Shown piece after piece: positions 1-12,922 of a stretch of 64,000 nucleotides of DNA. The DNA lies in contig JAUPFP010000042.1 of assembly GCA_036925085.1 (NCBI GenBank), forward strand, positions 1,602,045-1,666,044, read 5' to 3'. The DNA is from Brachycybe producta (lineage: Eukaryota > Arthropoda > Diplopoda > Playtdesmida > Andrognathidae). The position numbers and the translations under genes are program-made. The notes under the pieces are model-generated. The model worked only from the letters and a program-made list of their open reading frames with translations, was not told where the DNA came from and searched no databases. Positions within the stretch are counted from its first letter, which is position 1. Every line of letters begins with the position of its first letter.

Positions 1-3000
1 TATGTTTAAAGGGTTAAAGCTCAAGTGATAAATTTTCTTGTTGAATATTTGCCATAGTATTTAGTAATGGCTATATTCAGAACCTTTTTATAGATGCTTT
101 AAATTAACTTCTGGATATCCGTTTGAACCTCAAAATTAATGAGGATTGGACATGGGTTAGAATTTTTGAATGGCTTAGCAATTAATCATTGAAGGGGTGA
201 CAAGGAAAGATAAAAACATTTCTGATGGCCTTTGTATTTTATGAAAATAGGAACCATCAACAGTATAACTGAATAGATTTTACGTACATGTAGAAAGAAA
301 AAAATCTTTAATTGTGTCGTGACATAATAAACACCGTGGGAACAAAACAAAAACAAATGCAAATCCCTTAAAGACGGCAATCACTGCAAGCTCATTAGAA
401 GTAAAATTTATTTTTAGTCTTCTTGGTTTTTTTTTTCAAAAAAAAAAGTTCTGATGTCTTATTACATCTATAACAAGACTAAGAATAATTTAAAGAGAAT
501 GTTTATTATTATGCTCTTTAATAATAAATTTAGAATATGACTTAATAAATTAATGTAGCGAAAGAGATAGGACATGACAATATTTTTTTGTTGTTGTTTC
601 TCATCTTCAAATTTTTGGTGTTCGTCGTCTCTAATGAAATTGTGTTTCATCTAATTTTGAGTATGTAAACATACCCAATTATATTAATGGTGAAATGGAC
701 GTGTAAATGAGATGTTATAGAAGGTTGTTACACACACATATACAGTATATTAGTAATGAAGAGAAGGAGAGAGAGAGAGAGAGAGAGAAAAATAGAAGGG
801 GGTAGAGGTGAAAAAAGGAGGAGAGAGATTTTGACATATATTTGTTTATATTGATGTAACTTATGTATATGAAAATAAGAGGGGAATTTTGCTTATCATA
901 TGGGTGGTTTGTATGAAATTCAGATCCAGAAAAAGAGGGAAATTATTGTTACAATTTAGGTTGTATGTTATTTTAAAATACAGTAAAAAGGAGGGTAGGG
1001 GGTGAAAGGCATGTGTTGGTTTGCTTCACTGAAGAATTAACTGAGGCGTAAGCAAAAAAGAAAAAACACTTTTGGATTTTATATCATATATATATATATC
1101 TATATATATATATATATAGATTCATAAATATAATGTATACATAGAGAGATTTTCCAATCTCTTTCACACTCAATCTGTGCTATTAAATTTCAAAAGTACA
1201 TTTCAAGAATTTATATTTTTTTATATATATTTTATTTTTGTCCCAAATCTCCACAAATTACCTATTACGGACTGGAAATGACAAAATTTTTGTTCATTTT
1301 AATAACGGATTTATGAAGCATATTTTAAAAAAAATCAAGGTATATTAAAATTATTTAGAACTATTGAAGATGAAAGAAAAATGTATAATCTTTAAAAATA
1401 TAATTAATATTGGCCGTTTGTCAGTAATGAAATTTTGTTTTAAAAAGATTAAAGTTAAAGGAGTTCAAAAATTTATAATTAAGTTTTCGTTAAAAAAAAA
1501 TCATCATGAAGATACACTTTCTTTACTTTTGTATTTTTTAAAAATAAATCTTGCAATGCTTTTAAAAGTTTCATTCAAAAAGCGTTATTTATGTGTATCA
1601 TATCTCTAAATAAAAATTAGATGACACACCAAAAAGGGCTTGTGACCTAAATGAAGATGAAACTGTTAGACCAATGTTATTTTAGTGGAATCTCAAGTTT
1701 TATTTTTTTAAAAAAAGGCACTTTTCTTGATATAACTGTGAATACAATATAAAGAAAATGCCAATTCCAGTCTCGTGTGTGTCTCTTATGCGTGTTTGTT
1801 CTTATGGATCCTTTTCACTTATTGTAGAAATACCTAAAGCTTACTCGAAGACATTTATTTCTCATTTGAAATTGTTTTTTTTTTCTGGGTGATGGGGGGG
1901 GGGGGGAGAGAGGTCGGTAAAAAAAAAGATTTAAAGTTTACTTTTATTGTGACGTTTCCATTCATTTTCATTGCTGCTGCTACTGCTTCTGTCAAGACAT
2001 CAAGTGGTCTCAAAAAAACTGTCCGAATTTTGCAGTCTTTTTTATTTTCTCAAGGATAAAAAAGCTTTTTTTCTTCTTCTTCTTCTTCTTCTTCTGCAAT
2101 TCAAGTGGATTTTTCGCTTGTGGATTGAAACGAACAAAAAAAAATACATTGAATGTCAGTCAGAAAGCATTAAAGTGGCAGCTACCCTTCATATACAGAG
2201 TGTTTCAACAAATATCTATGCTAATCACTTAGGCCAATACTTGGGTAGTTTGCATAAAATACACAAAACGCATAATAACAGCTCTAACTTATTTTGAGAA
2301 CCGTATAATACCATGATATGTGTTATGTGTGTGTTTATTCTGAAATAAAACGCACAAATTAGATAATATTTTTAAAAAACGGCATATAACAAAGGTTTTT
2401 TTAAAGGAAGTCATTTTTCTTATTCTGATGTTGCTTCTGGTGATCGTCAATATAAACTGCTTCAGCCTTTTAATGAATTGTACTTTTGCTATATAATATA
2501 CACAATTTCTTTTTAGGCCGGTAAAAATCATATACTTCTTTATTTTGCATCACTTAGAAAACGTAACAACTAAAAGATTTTCTTATCAAATGACTTTGTT
2601 ACATTCTGTATATGACAATAAACTGTTTAGTCTCTATAATAAAAATCCAAAAATAAAATAACAACGGTAAAAGTCAAAACATTGTTTATTTAAACAAGAA
2701 AATGTATATATAAAAAAGAAAGTCCACGAAAGACCTAATCCCTGGTCCTTAGTTTGTATTTGTGTGACCAAAGTGTACATATATATACTGTATATGTTGG
2801 GTTTGAGCTAAATTGCATTTGATATTTGTGTGTTGGGGCCCCTTTTTGTTTATAAAACGTTGAACACACATTCATCTGTCATGTTTGTGTTTGAGACATT
2901 TATTTCCGTTTTTTGTTGTTACTTTTGAGATGACATCCATTGTACAGTAGTTTCACATTTGATTAAAAGCTTTTTTGGTCTGCTTTTTAATATGAAGAGA

Positions 3001-3214
3001 ACATAAATAAATATATTTTCAATAGAGAAAGAAAGATAGAAAGAGGACTTTTGGTGGCTCCATATTTTTTATTGGGAATTTTTTTCATTCGTTTGAAAAA
3101 GAAAGAGAAATAGATTGAATTTGATAATTCCGAGGGTGTCCAAAGCACCTGCGTTTGAAAAGTGAAAGTATTTCATTCTGCCAGAATTGGGTTTCTCTCT
3201 CTCGCTCTCTCTCT

Positions 3215-3245
<31 letters not shown>

Positions 3246-4648
3246 AATCTCTCACCACAGGACAATGGAATTAAATAGAGTGACTTGTATATGTGTTTGT
3301 GTAATACTAAAACCTTCGTTCACATTGGCGCCACCACAATTTATCCCCTTCCACCCTAAACAAAATTCGTTACTTTATCTTTTGTTACGAAATGCGTTTA
3401 TTTATTACATTTGTTTTTTATGTGACCTGTCTAGTCTCCATGTTTTCTATTTGGTGTAAGTTTAGGGTCTAGTTTTTAGGCCTCTTTGGGTCACATTCTG
3501 GCGAGTTCTTTTGGAAGCAGTTTGTCTATTTTTAAAACTTTTTTCCTACTGTTTCTAACTATTTTCGTTTTGGTTTATGATACGCACTAGTACTGTATTG
3601 CATTGTGATTCTTTATGGTCCTATTGATCCAACATATGAAGGGAGGTCTCTTGCCAGGCTTAGCAAAAAAAAAAAGACTTCCATAGTAACCATATTCAAA
3701 AGGAAATGTCATTTTTGTAAACTTACGTTGACTAGGCCACATACAAGTTCATTTAAAATGCACCCTGCAAGTTTCAAATATATTGATTATGGAAGCATAC
3801 ATCTCTAGGACTGTAGGTAAAAAGGTAAATTTAACTGGTCATTTCCAAAACCTTCTTTTTTATTTTCCTTCATTAATATAAAAATTATCATCCTGTTAGA
3901 CACATGTAATTTTCAGGTGCTCAGAGCTCTTTACAGCATGCTTAGCCCTACTTACTCCTGACACACGTACATATTTCTTGTAACATGTATGTGACATTTC
4001 TGGTTAATTTCATGACACGAAAGAAATTGTTTTAAAAAATTATTTGGCATTTGAGTGTGTGTATGCAGTTTTTTTTATAATATAGTAATTATATTTTTTG
4101 AAGAGAAAACTGACAATTTTGTTTATTTTTTCTGTATAGACCTAAGCTTTGATGATTATCTTGTCAAAATATTTTTGCAAACATTTTTGATATACATTTT
4201 GCATTGTTCAGTTTTTTTTTTCTCAACACACATCTGCACAGTGGGAAGATTGTGGTTTGCTTTTTTTATTGTTATATTTATAATTATGTACATATATATT
4301 AACAGTAAACTTCAGTGGTGTTCTATTTCTTTGTTTCCGTGGAGCCCGGAGCTCTCTAGAGTTCCACAAATTACTCGTTGGGGCTCCACAAAGGTCTTTG
4401 AAAGTTTTATATTTAAATATTTTATGTCGTAAAATATTTAAATTTAAATAATTTTTATTTCAATATCAGAAACTAAAATAAGATATAAAAACTAATACGT
4501 GTTAAGCACACACAAATAATATGGCTTAAGATACCGTGACCTGAAGAAAGTTTCAGAAACATTGTTCTATTTAGTATTTAGTTGCAGGCATGAACAAATA
4601 TATGTGCAAATTCTACTCATTTTATGTAGGCCTATATATTAAGCCCCG
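1..4648. other. Gene-free AT-rich stretch
   Basis: I see no supported exon here. Open frames are short and come from simple sequence. The stretch holds a GA run near 763-788, AT runs near 1087-1120, a TTC run near 2075-2094 and a long CT run at 3194-3245. The rest is unique-looking AT-rich DNA without clear gene signals. Confidence 0.6.
3194..3245. repeat. (CT)n microsatellite
   Basis: An interrupted CT dinucleotide run, read directly. It generates a spurious Ser/Leu open frame on the plus strand. Confidence 0.95.
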
Positions 4649-5199
4649 TCTATCTGTGTTTCCTGATCTAACGCTGTTACCTTGAAGCACGTCGCAATTT
4701 ATATAAATTTAAATTTAAATGAATAAATGAATAGTTTTTTTTTTCTCAAGGTCAACTATATGTTGCACACTCCCCCATCCAAGAACCCCATGATATTAAA
4801 TTGGAGAGGGGAAAAGGTTGGAAAGTGTAGAAGGGGGGGAGAGAGAGAAACGTGGAGGGGAAAAAAGTGGGAGGGGTGACTGAAATTGAAATGAAAGGAG
4901 TAAAAAAGGAACAAACGACGCGCATGCGCACACCGGAGAAAAAGGAAAACTCATTTTCTCTTTCAAATATAAAAAGGGGAAGAGATAATAGTAGCAAAAT
5001 TAAACTACAGTTTATCACAGGCAATTGTGCCCAGCATTAGAATTTCTTTTGCTCAGCCCTTTTATGAACGTCATCAATTTCTAATTGGGTTTGTTACTTG
5101 GTCGGACGTCATAAAAGGGCGGAGGAAAAGAAATTCTAATGCTGGGCACAATTGCCTGTGAATTTCGCTCCCGTCATTTATGACGGGTTACCCCACTAG
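4649..5199 (+). mobile_element. Helitron-like non-autonomous element, copy 1, carrying a nested MITE
   Basis: The 3' end has a 7-bp stem hairpin (CCCGTCA, loop TTTA, TGACGGG at 5170-5187), then 12 nt ending in CTAG before a T. This is the layout of a Helitron 3' terminus. The 5' side begins near a TC followed by TATCTGTG. The interior is a purine-rich minisatellite. Related copies lie at 49748-50067 (minus) and 60393-60802 (plus), and all share the block around ATATAGTTGACCTTGAG. No Rep/helicase frame is present. Assignment to Helitrons is inferred from termini only. Confidence 0.55.
5018..5160. mobile_element. Fold-back MITE, about 140 bp, inside the Helitron-like copy
   Basis: Terminal inverted repeats of about 34 bp (ACAGGCAATTGTGCCCAGC and inward) flank a short core. 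A second family member lies at 40650-40795, with the same core order and the TIR core TGTGCCCAGCACTAG. No coding capacity is present. Confidence 0.7.
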
Positions 5200-5763
5200 T
5201 ATTTATATAGTCTTGTATATAATCATTTGACAGCATGCTAATGAAGCAACAAAAAAATGTGATTTTTTTTTGGAGGCTTGATTCTAGTTTGGTGAATAAA
5301 ATATTTGAGAGAGAATCTCACAAAAAGGCACCAATGTGTGTGTGTTTGTAAAGGGGCGGAGGTGGGGTGGGGGCAGTTAGACTTTTCATTATTTTTTCGC
5401 ATACCTGTTTGTGAAGGGTATTTTTCGTTCTTTTTTTCATTTTGACACAAAACAGGAGGAGGGTCACTTTTTTGTGACATATAAACATTAAAAAAGATGA
5501 AGAAACTAGAACGTGAATTACATGCTTATGTTTGAACTATATCGATTTTTAAAAAAGATCTAGTAGAATTTCTTTGAAATCATACCATGAGGTTTCTATA
5601 TGTAAAAGGCTTAATAATAAGATAAAAAAGGAACAGAAGCTTGTTTTTTTTCTGTAATAGGATGCAAATGACACCAATTAACTGCTGCCTCAACCCCCCA
5701 AAAAATCCTCTCATTTTTTTTATCATAATTTCATACTATTACACATACGTATAATCTCTACAC

Positions 5764-6001
5764 CAGTGTTTCCCAAAGGGTGTACCGCCAGTTTTACTAG
5801 CTGTACCGCTAAATTTTGGATGTTATGTTGAATGTGTTAATATAATTTAATTATTCAGTTAAATTTTAAGTAAAATAAGTAAAAACTGTCCTATTTCACG
5901 TATGCACTAAACCACTAGTTTTGTACTATGGCACACAACTCACTTAGTGTGCTGTGAGTTTTGCTATAGATGTGCCGCAAAAAAAAGTTTGAGAACCACT
6001 A
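5764..6001. mobile_element. hAT-like MITE, copy a
   Basis: Inverted termini CAGTGTTTCCCAAA and TTTGAGAACCACTA flank a non-coding body. Immediately outside are CTCTACAC (5756-5763) and CTGTACAC (6002-6009), an 8-bp target duplication with one mismatch, as expected for hAT. Related copies are at 12636-12922 and 18551-18669. Confidence 0.7.
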
Positions 6002-6239
6002 CTGTACACAGAAACACACGTATAATGTGTGTGTAAGTGTAAATACGTGATAATTTTGATGTTTTGAAGAAGTCACATTATTTTTTGCAGCAGCTTGTGT
6101 AAATAGGCTGATAATGGATAATTTTTTTTTTTCCTTTCTCTCAAAATTTTCTTGTGTTTGTTGTGGGAAATAAATTTGTTATTACTCTTGTGTTCAAAAT
6201 GGTCAAAAAACCTGACAATTGACCATCGAAACACAACTC

Positions 6240-6415
6240 AATAAGGTTCAAATTCAAGAAGGAAACTTTTCAACTTGAACTTCTGAGCAGAGTTTCCAAA
6301 TAGAAAATTTTTTTTCCATGAAACTTAAGAGTTTTTCTAGGTTGAAACCCTGTTTAAGTTGAAGTTTAAGTACTAAGTTTCTTTCTTGAAATTGATCCTA
6401 AGTTTCTTTGTTCGC
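6240..6415. mobile_element. Fold-back MITE (GGTTCAAATTCAAG family), copy 1
   Basis: The stretch starts with GGTTCAAATTCAAGAAG and ends with its approximate inverted complement. The same arrangement recurs at 12421-12611 and 13962-14117. The body is non-coding. Confidence 0.5.
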
Positions 6416-6639
6416 GATTGGGGTTTTCTACAAATATGTCATTTTAATAAGCATATACATTACTTGCCTTTCCATAAGATGGACATTGGTTGGTAAGAAA
6501 AATTTAGGCTTGTGCTGATAGAAAGGGGTACTAACAAAACAATTCAAGAACCTTTTTGTTTCAACTGTTGAAATCACCCCTTTTTTGTCAACAGAGGGCT
6601 CAAGTCATAAGCCACATTTTACGGTGAGGCAACTACACT

Positions 6640-6800
6640 TGCTTTTAAGCTTGTCGTAATGGAGCCCCTCACACTAGCTTGGATCGGATCGGCAACGCCA
6701 CGTAGGCAGTGTTCCATTGAACTTGTTGTTATGAAAATATTTCTATTCGTTCCGTTCCGATCCGTTATAGTGTGCGGCAAGCTATTTATACGTCTTGTTC
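6640..6800. mobile_element. Probable MITE with CACACTAG-type inverted ends
   Basis: CCCTCACACTAGCTTGGATCGG near 6665 is mirrored by CCGATCCGTTATAGTGTG near 6757. A similar inverted pair (GCCCCACACTAGACCG and CGGTCCAGAGTGGGGC) is at 19556-19748. It is non-coding. Confidence 0.4.
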
Positions 6801-7449
6801 GAACCATTTCAATCAGGTTGAACTGAATTTCTCGTGAATATTTTTTTATTAGTTTTCTTATTTAATTGAAAAATATTTTTCTATAAATAAATCTGTGAAT
6901 TACGCCCAGTCCTTTATTATTAAGCAGCTTATGCGAACTTATAAGTTCTTCCTTACTTAAAATCTAAACATGCATATTCATTAGATGGAAAACTGAATTA
7001 AACAGCTATGTAATTTTTTTTTTATTCTCTTCATGTTTTTCTCTCTTCTTATGTATTAGAAGCTGGATTAACCATTATATAGCTCAGAAGAAAACTGGTT
7101 TTGTTAAGTTGAGCTTTTACAAAAAAATGTTTTTCATTTATCTAATTAAAAATTTTGCACGATGATAATCATTTAAAATAAGGACTCGTTATATAAAATA
7201 AAAAAGGAGTAGTAGTGTGCATGGTGCATAAATTTACGATGTATATCTTAATAACTTTTTTTTTTTCTTCTTCTGTGTCTTCTATCTTCCTAATTTGCAT
7301 ATATCCCTTAGCTTTAACTCCCTCAAAATACTTCCTCCGTTATAGATTTAAAGTGTTGCATTACAAGCCTCACTTCACTCAAAAGCTTGTCATCTTTATG
7401 GGTGATTTCAGTTTGAATTTTTTTTTCTCCATGCTTTCTCGTAGCCTAG

Positions 7450-7451
<2 letters not shown>

Positions 7452-7500
<49 letters not shown>
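7452..7500. repeat. (CT)n microsatellite
   Basis: A pure CT run of about 24 units, read directly. Confidence 0.97.
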
Positions 7501-7503
<3 letters not shown>

Positions 7504-7818
7504 CTGCTGTGTTCTTTTATACGTGGTATGTTTCTGCTAGGCTTATGCAGACTTAAAGGTGACATCATAATTTAGGTGAACAAGTCCCTTGATATTAAAT
7601 GAGCCCCTCTATCTCTTAAGTACATTGCATAAGTGGACATCCACACGAGTTTTGTGTGTTGGGTAGATCAGATGCAGGTAAAAATCAATGCAAGCTGCAT
7701 ATATATGATAAAGGTAAATGTAATATAAAAAAACAGTATCTGCAACCAGCTTCCTAATAAAAAGCCTAGCTAGCATTGGCTTGAAATGGGGGTCTCTTTT
7801 GATGTGTATATTTTTTTT

Positions 7819-7841
7819 GGGGGGGGGGGGGGGGGGGGGGG
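7819..7841. repeat. Poly-G run of 23
   Basis: A pure G homopolymer after a T run. Its length is likely to vary or be misassembled, and it can form G-quadruplex structure. Confidence 0.95.
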
Positions 7842-10164
7842 TTCTTGTCTAATAAATGAGGTTGGAAGCGTTGATGCAACAGCTGCACTGGCAAAATAGG
7901 CTACTGTTTAACACATTTTTGCTTTTAGATGCACCCATTGTTTTCTTTGAAATACAGTTGCCTCTCATTAGTAACAAGATTATATTGGTTCGAACTACCT
8001 TAAGGCATTGGCTGCCAACTTTGGACAATATGTTACATCCAATGCATCTTTTATTTTCACGTCTTTAATTAGAAGAGTTTCTCGTCAATTACGATTAATT
8101 TACATACAAGAGCATTGGAAACCTTTTCCTCTTTTTTTTTTTTTTTGAAGTCATGAATTGTTCATTTAAATAAGGAAGGAGGAAAATTATTTTCATGTAC
8201 AATGTGTGTCTGTAAAAAGATGTTGTTGTCTGACAGACTAGACTAAATGGGGCTGCTGAAAATGTTAATTTTTTGAAATTAAAATTTCATAGTTCTTGTT
8301 TCTTGATTGTGAACATTTTAGATAGCCTATAGATAAATAGATGGAAATGTAAATAAATTTCATTAGTGCAATTGTAGGCTTTCTTAGAGTAATTTATTGC
8401 ACAAACTTATCTTACTTTCCACCTTCAATCTCTTAAATGAACGCACGAATATTCATTAGTTGGAAACTTTGCCATTGGGTAAGAAACCTGGGCCAAATAC
8501 TAAACAATGCTCTCTACATGCATAAAATAGATCTTCTAAGTTATCTGTACTTTTATTAGGTTGTATTTTAATTAACATACGACTTCTGTAAAGTAGTTAT
8601 TCCCTCTTAAATTGTGACTTGGCATTGTAACTATGTCACCATTTCTGACATTTAAAAGGTTTTTTCCCCCATATAATTTAAGGTAATGCCAAAAATTTAA
8701 GAAGAAAGCTTAGCAGTTGAGCAGTCTCAATTGGTTTCAAACATAGGAAAAGCTTGTTTTATTGAGTAAGCTTGAAATGCGTTTTTTCTATGCTGGAACC
8801 CTTTTCAGAAAGAGAGAGAGAGAGAGTTCAAATGCTAAATGTTCGTCTTGCATTTGTGTCTTATTTATAAAAAAAAAATCCGTGATCCATTTTTATTTTA
8901 ATTGAATGTGTAATTGAGGAAACATAGCACAATTCTGCTATTATTAAAAAACAAAAGTTTAAATAGTTTATTAAATAATAAATTTTGATAACTTTTAGAC
9001 TCCATGGAAACGCAAAAAAAAAAGTTTTTCTTTTTATGTAAATGAGAAATTGCAAATAATTTGATAATAAACATTATATATGCAAGGATGAAATTTAATT
9101 CTCAAAGTATGCAAATAGGAAATGAGGTTTTTTTTGTCTCTTTCATGTGTAAATGAATTAATAATTGACTAAGATGTTAATATCTGAGCACTTGTTTTAT
9201 GTGTGTGTGTGTGTGTGTGTGTTTTTACCATATTTCGTTAGTTGTCTATATTTAGAGTTATAAAAGGATGGAGGGAATAACAGCAAAGATTGCTGAGTAT
9301 ACGACATTCTATTGATTTCAATGTTAGTTGCTATGACAGCAAGCAGTAGCAGATATTTTGTGTCATTTTTATGTTTGTTCCGTATGTGTTTCATTGATGT
9401 ATATGTAATAATGATATGATGAGTTGCATCTTATCGTGTGGTCTCCAATGACGAGTCGTTAAATGTTGATTGAGTACATTTCAAGTATTAAAGTTGCTTG
9501 CTCAACGTTAAAAATGTGTCTGTCTAGGGCGATAAATGAGAAATTTGCATAAATGTGTTAGAATCTTAATATTAAGAGTGTTGATTATAGTATGAGAGGG
9601 TATCATCGTTTATGCAGTCTGTTATTATACACTATAAATAAGTGATACCCAAACTTGTGGCGCTTTTCAATATATTAGAACCACATTTTTCTATTTTATT
9701 TTTTAGTTTAAACGTTTTTCAAGATTTTTTTGAAGACATTTCAGAAGAAAAAATGGTTTAACATGTCTAGTTACTTTTTTATTTGATACTAATCAAATAA
9801 AAAAATGAATTATATTTTCATTTTTAAAAATAAACTTTATAGCAGTTTGTAAATCTTTTAATTTGCCATAAAGTAGATAGATTTCTATTTCTATTTAAAT
9901 TATTTTAAGGTTGTTTAAAGTGTAAACGCATCTCAAACTCTTAAATTAGAAGAGTATCTAAATCACTTAAGAGTGATTTCATGTCGATATCTTTCAAAAT
10001 AAACGTTTTATGTGAGTTTGAAAATGACCCAGCTTTAAGTATAGAAAATACTTAGCTGACAATATTTTTTTTAGAATTTTTGTCTATTAAAAAAAGTTAA
10101 TTTTGGAAGATATCAACAAGAAAATAATTTTAACTGATTTAACTCTCCCTTTCTAGTTTCTAAT

Positions 10165-10727
10165 TGTAACAATGTAGAGCTCTTGTTACGGGGCTCAGGT
10201 TGTAGATTCTCTTTACTAAAGCGGGTACCGCTTTTCGTGGGGAGAATGTTTGTGATACTACCTGAGTCCAGCTTATGCCGGGGTCGTTCTCTCAGATATT
10301 TCTTAGATCGTAGCTGTGCTGAAAAGAATGTTTAAACAGGCGAGACGGATGCAGGTTCGACGTTTTACTTATTTTATTATGTTCAACCATTAAACCATAA
10401 TAAAGCAGAGAATAGTTACAGGTGTGGCGTGCTTTCGCCACTGGACCATTATATGAGTAGTTTCATAGTTTCGATGATCAGAGAATGGACCCAGAGTATA
10501 CGAAAACATGGTCTTTTATACCCAGGGCCTGTGTACACCTTTTTAGGTGCACCCAAGCCCTAGGGGCCATGTATCGACGGGTATCCATCCGCCGATGCTG
10601 GAACCAGAATGTGTCTTGTAGCTTTGGGGTCTCCAAGAGGGAAGGAAGGGACGGAAATCCGCCCCTTACGTCCCCAGAGACCCCCAGGCCAGGGAAAGGA
10701 CAGGAAGGCAATATACAGTGTGTTACA
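10165..10727. mobile_element. Solo LTR, 563 bp, with TAAT target duplication
   Basis: The unit starts TGTAACA and ends TGTTACA (inverted termini of TG..CA type). It is flanked on both sides by TAAT (10161-10164 and 10728-10731), a 4-bp target duplication. GC content is higher than in the surroundings. No internal region is attached, so it looks like a solo LTR. A partly similar stretch ends in GTGTTACA at 37272. The two overlapping open frames inside are by-products. Confidence 0.65.
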
Positions 10728-11806
10728 TAATACACTTTCAATTTTTCTTTTATGTTATTTCTGAAAAGTAGAATAATCAAAAGTTCGAAAATCAGCTTGT
10801 TCATAAACCATATTAACATGAAAAATTATACGGGTTCGCTTAGTTTTCGTGTTAAATAATTTCCGATGTATTTTAATAGATCTAATTGCTTTTAAAACAG
10901 GCTAAATTTACTTGGATGGCCTTTTTTTTTTAAAGAATAGAAATGAGTATCACTTATATAAATGAACTGCAAATAGGATCCTTTTTAGCAAACATTTTGA
11001 ACAAATTATTCGAGTAAAACTCGAATGTTCAATTGCATTTTGAATAGAATAATGTAGTTTTGTCGTTTAATCCTATGAAAAGAGGCTACTACAACAACGA
11101 CAAAGTAAAAGTTCATTTTGTTAGTCTTTTCAAAGGTTTTATTATGACCAGAGGTTGTTATTAGGGGGATTATGTTTAAACGATATTATTTTTCCAAACA
11201 TTTATTTCTGTTTGTTGTATTATTATTGCCTATATTTTAGATCCTTATTTTTTAGATCCACTCGTCGTATCACTGACATTTTACAAATGTAATGGAGAAG
11301 AAATATATTAAACCTATCGATTTGTTATAACGTTAAGTCTGTTATATGAAACGTTTTCATTTTAGTCAAAAAGATATATTAAACTGCTTTTATTAAGTGG
11401 GGAGTTTGTGGATCCGCTTGATTACAAAAAAATGTTTAAACTCGGTTTTGTTGTTTTAAATTCGCCAACATATATAGAGGAGAGATCTATAAATCGATTA
11501 TTGGTAATGAAAGAACAAAAAAAAGTGAAATATAAGAAAAAGAATTCACACAACAAGGGCTTCTTTTAATTGGAAAATGAATAATTCACATAGGATTTAC
11601 TGTGTGTGTGTGTGTCTCTCTATTGTGTGCTTTTTTTTTACAAAAGAGTGAGGTTTCCTTTTTTGCTTTTTTTTTTTATGTAACAAATGTATTGATCTAA
11701 AGTTTCTTTTTTTTAAAAAAAAAAAGGTTTTCATCTTGTAAAGATAACAAAGAATTTTAAATTACATTAATATAAACGACAGAATTCGTTTGTTTTTTAT
11801 TTACAC

Positions 11807-11961
11807 TACGGTCATACCTTGTTTAACGATATTGTCAACATTAGAGTAAATGCAAATTAAATGGTGGTGCTCTTGCACAAAACTATAGATAGAATTTGGT
11901 CAACTACTTTATAGCGAAGTGTCGTTCTCGGAGGTGTGTCGTTAAGCGAGGTATGACTGTA
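11807..11961. mobile_element. pogo/Tigger-like MITE
   Basis: TACGGTCATACCTTGTTTAA at the left end is mirrored by TTAAGCGAGGTATGACTGTA at the right end. Both ends carry TA, the target duplicated by Tc1/mariner/pogo elements. It is 155 bp long and non-coding. Confidence 0.75.
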
Positions 11962-12420
11962 TTTTTAAACCATTATTTAGAATACACATAATGATGTCTA
12001 GTGTGTTCATTTATTGTTGTTTGCGATATTCTGAAACCAGTTGGCGCATTTTCATCCTGAAAGTAGGCAATCACTGTTACTGTTACAGAGTGTGCACAAA
12101 TGTGTTTAATCTATACTTTTATTAGTGATTTTTTTTTGTCTTCTTCTAAAAATTGTTTTTAATAGAATGTTTAATGACAGGTTTATAATGTACAGTATTT
12201 ATTTTTTATATACATTTAGCTGTAATATCTAAACATTTATTGTGAAAATTATAAACCTTTGTTGTAAGTTTGTGTATGTTTGTTGCATATGGTACACTGG
12301 CCACGTATATTAATGCGTGTATGGGTGTTTCATACGTCTTAAGGCAAAGGAAACGCGTATTTAGAGAGAGAGAGTGTACACAAAAATACAATTATGTTAG
12401 AAAAACAAAAGGAATGTTTA

Positions 12421-12611
12421 TGGTTCAAATTCAAGAAGAAAACTGTAGCATTTTAACTTCAACTTAAACCCTCTGAGAAGGGTTCGACATAGAAAAAAAA
12501 AATGCCGTTCAAAATATTCAATAAAACAGGGTTTAGTTATGTTGTAACCTCATTCAAAGGACTTGAAGTTACAATTCAAGTTATAATTTTTTTTCTTGAA
12601 TTTGGACCGAA
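12421..12611. mobile_element. Fold-back MITE (GGTTCAAATTCAAG family), copy 2
   Basis: Same ends as the copy at 6240, with the inverted counterpart CTTGAATTTGGACC at the right. Confidence 0.5.
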
Positions 12612-12635
12612 GAGTTGTGGCAACTGTTTCTAGAG

Positions 12636-12922
12636 CAGTGATTCTCAAAGAGTGTGGCAGGAGTTTTGCTAAGTGTACCGCCAAATTTTGGATGTTATTG
12701 AATGTGTTTAGCATAAATTAATATTTTCAATTCAATTTTAATTATTAGAAAATTTAAAATAAACGAAACTTTACTAATACACATGCGCATTAAACCAGTG
12801 GATTTTTTCAAAGGGTGCACTGTGGCACACTAGTGTGTTATAAGCTTCGCTATGTGTGCCGCGATTTCTCCAGGCAAAAAAAAAATACTGTGCCGTGAGC
12901 AAAATAAGTCTGTGAACCACTG
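12636..12922. mobile_element. hAT-like MITE, copy b
   Basis: Ends CAGTGATTCTCAAAG and GTGAACCACTG match copy a, as does the internal GTGTACCGCCAAATTTTGG block. The flanks TTCTAGAG and TTTTTGAG agree at 6 of 8 positions. Confidence 0.65.

Larger units (their letters stand above)
6002..10164. other. Gene-free stretch
   Basis: I found no supported exon. Apart from the repeats listed separately there is a (GT)n run near 9202-9222 and, near 9900-10110, a copy of the AT-rich fold-back family described in the findings. Confidence 0.55.

Noticed and set aside
4752-5040. 90- and 62-codon frames in purine-rich DNA
   Set aside because: They arise from the minisatellite of the Helitron-like element; the same frames recur at 49761 and 60454.
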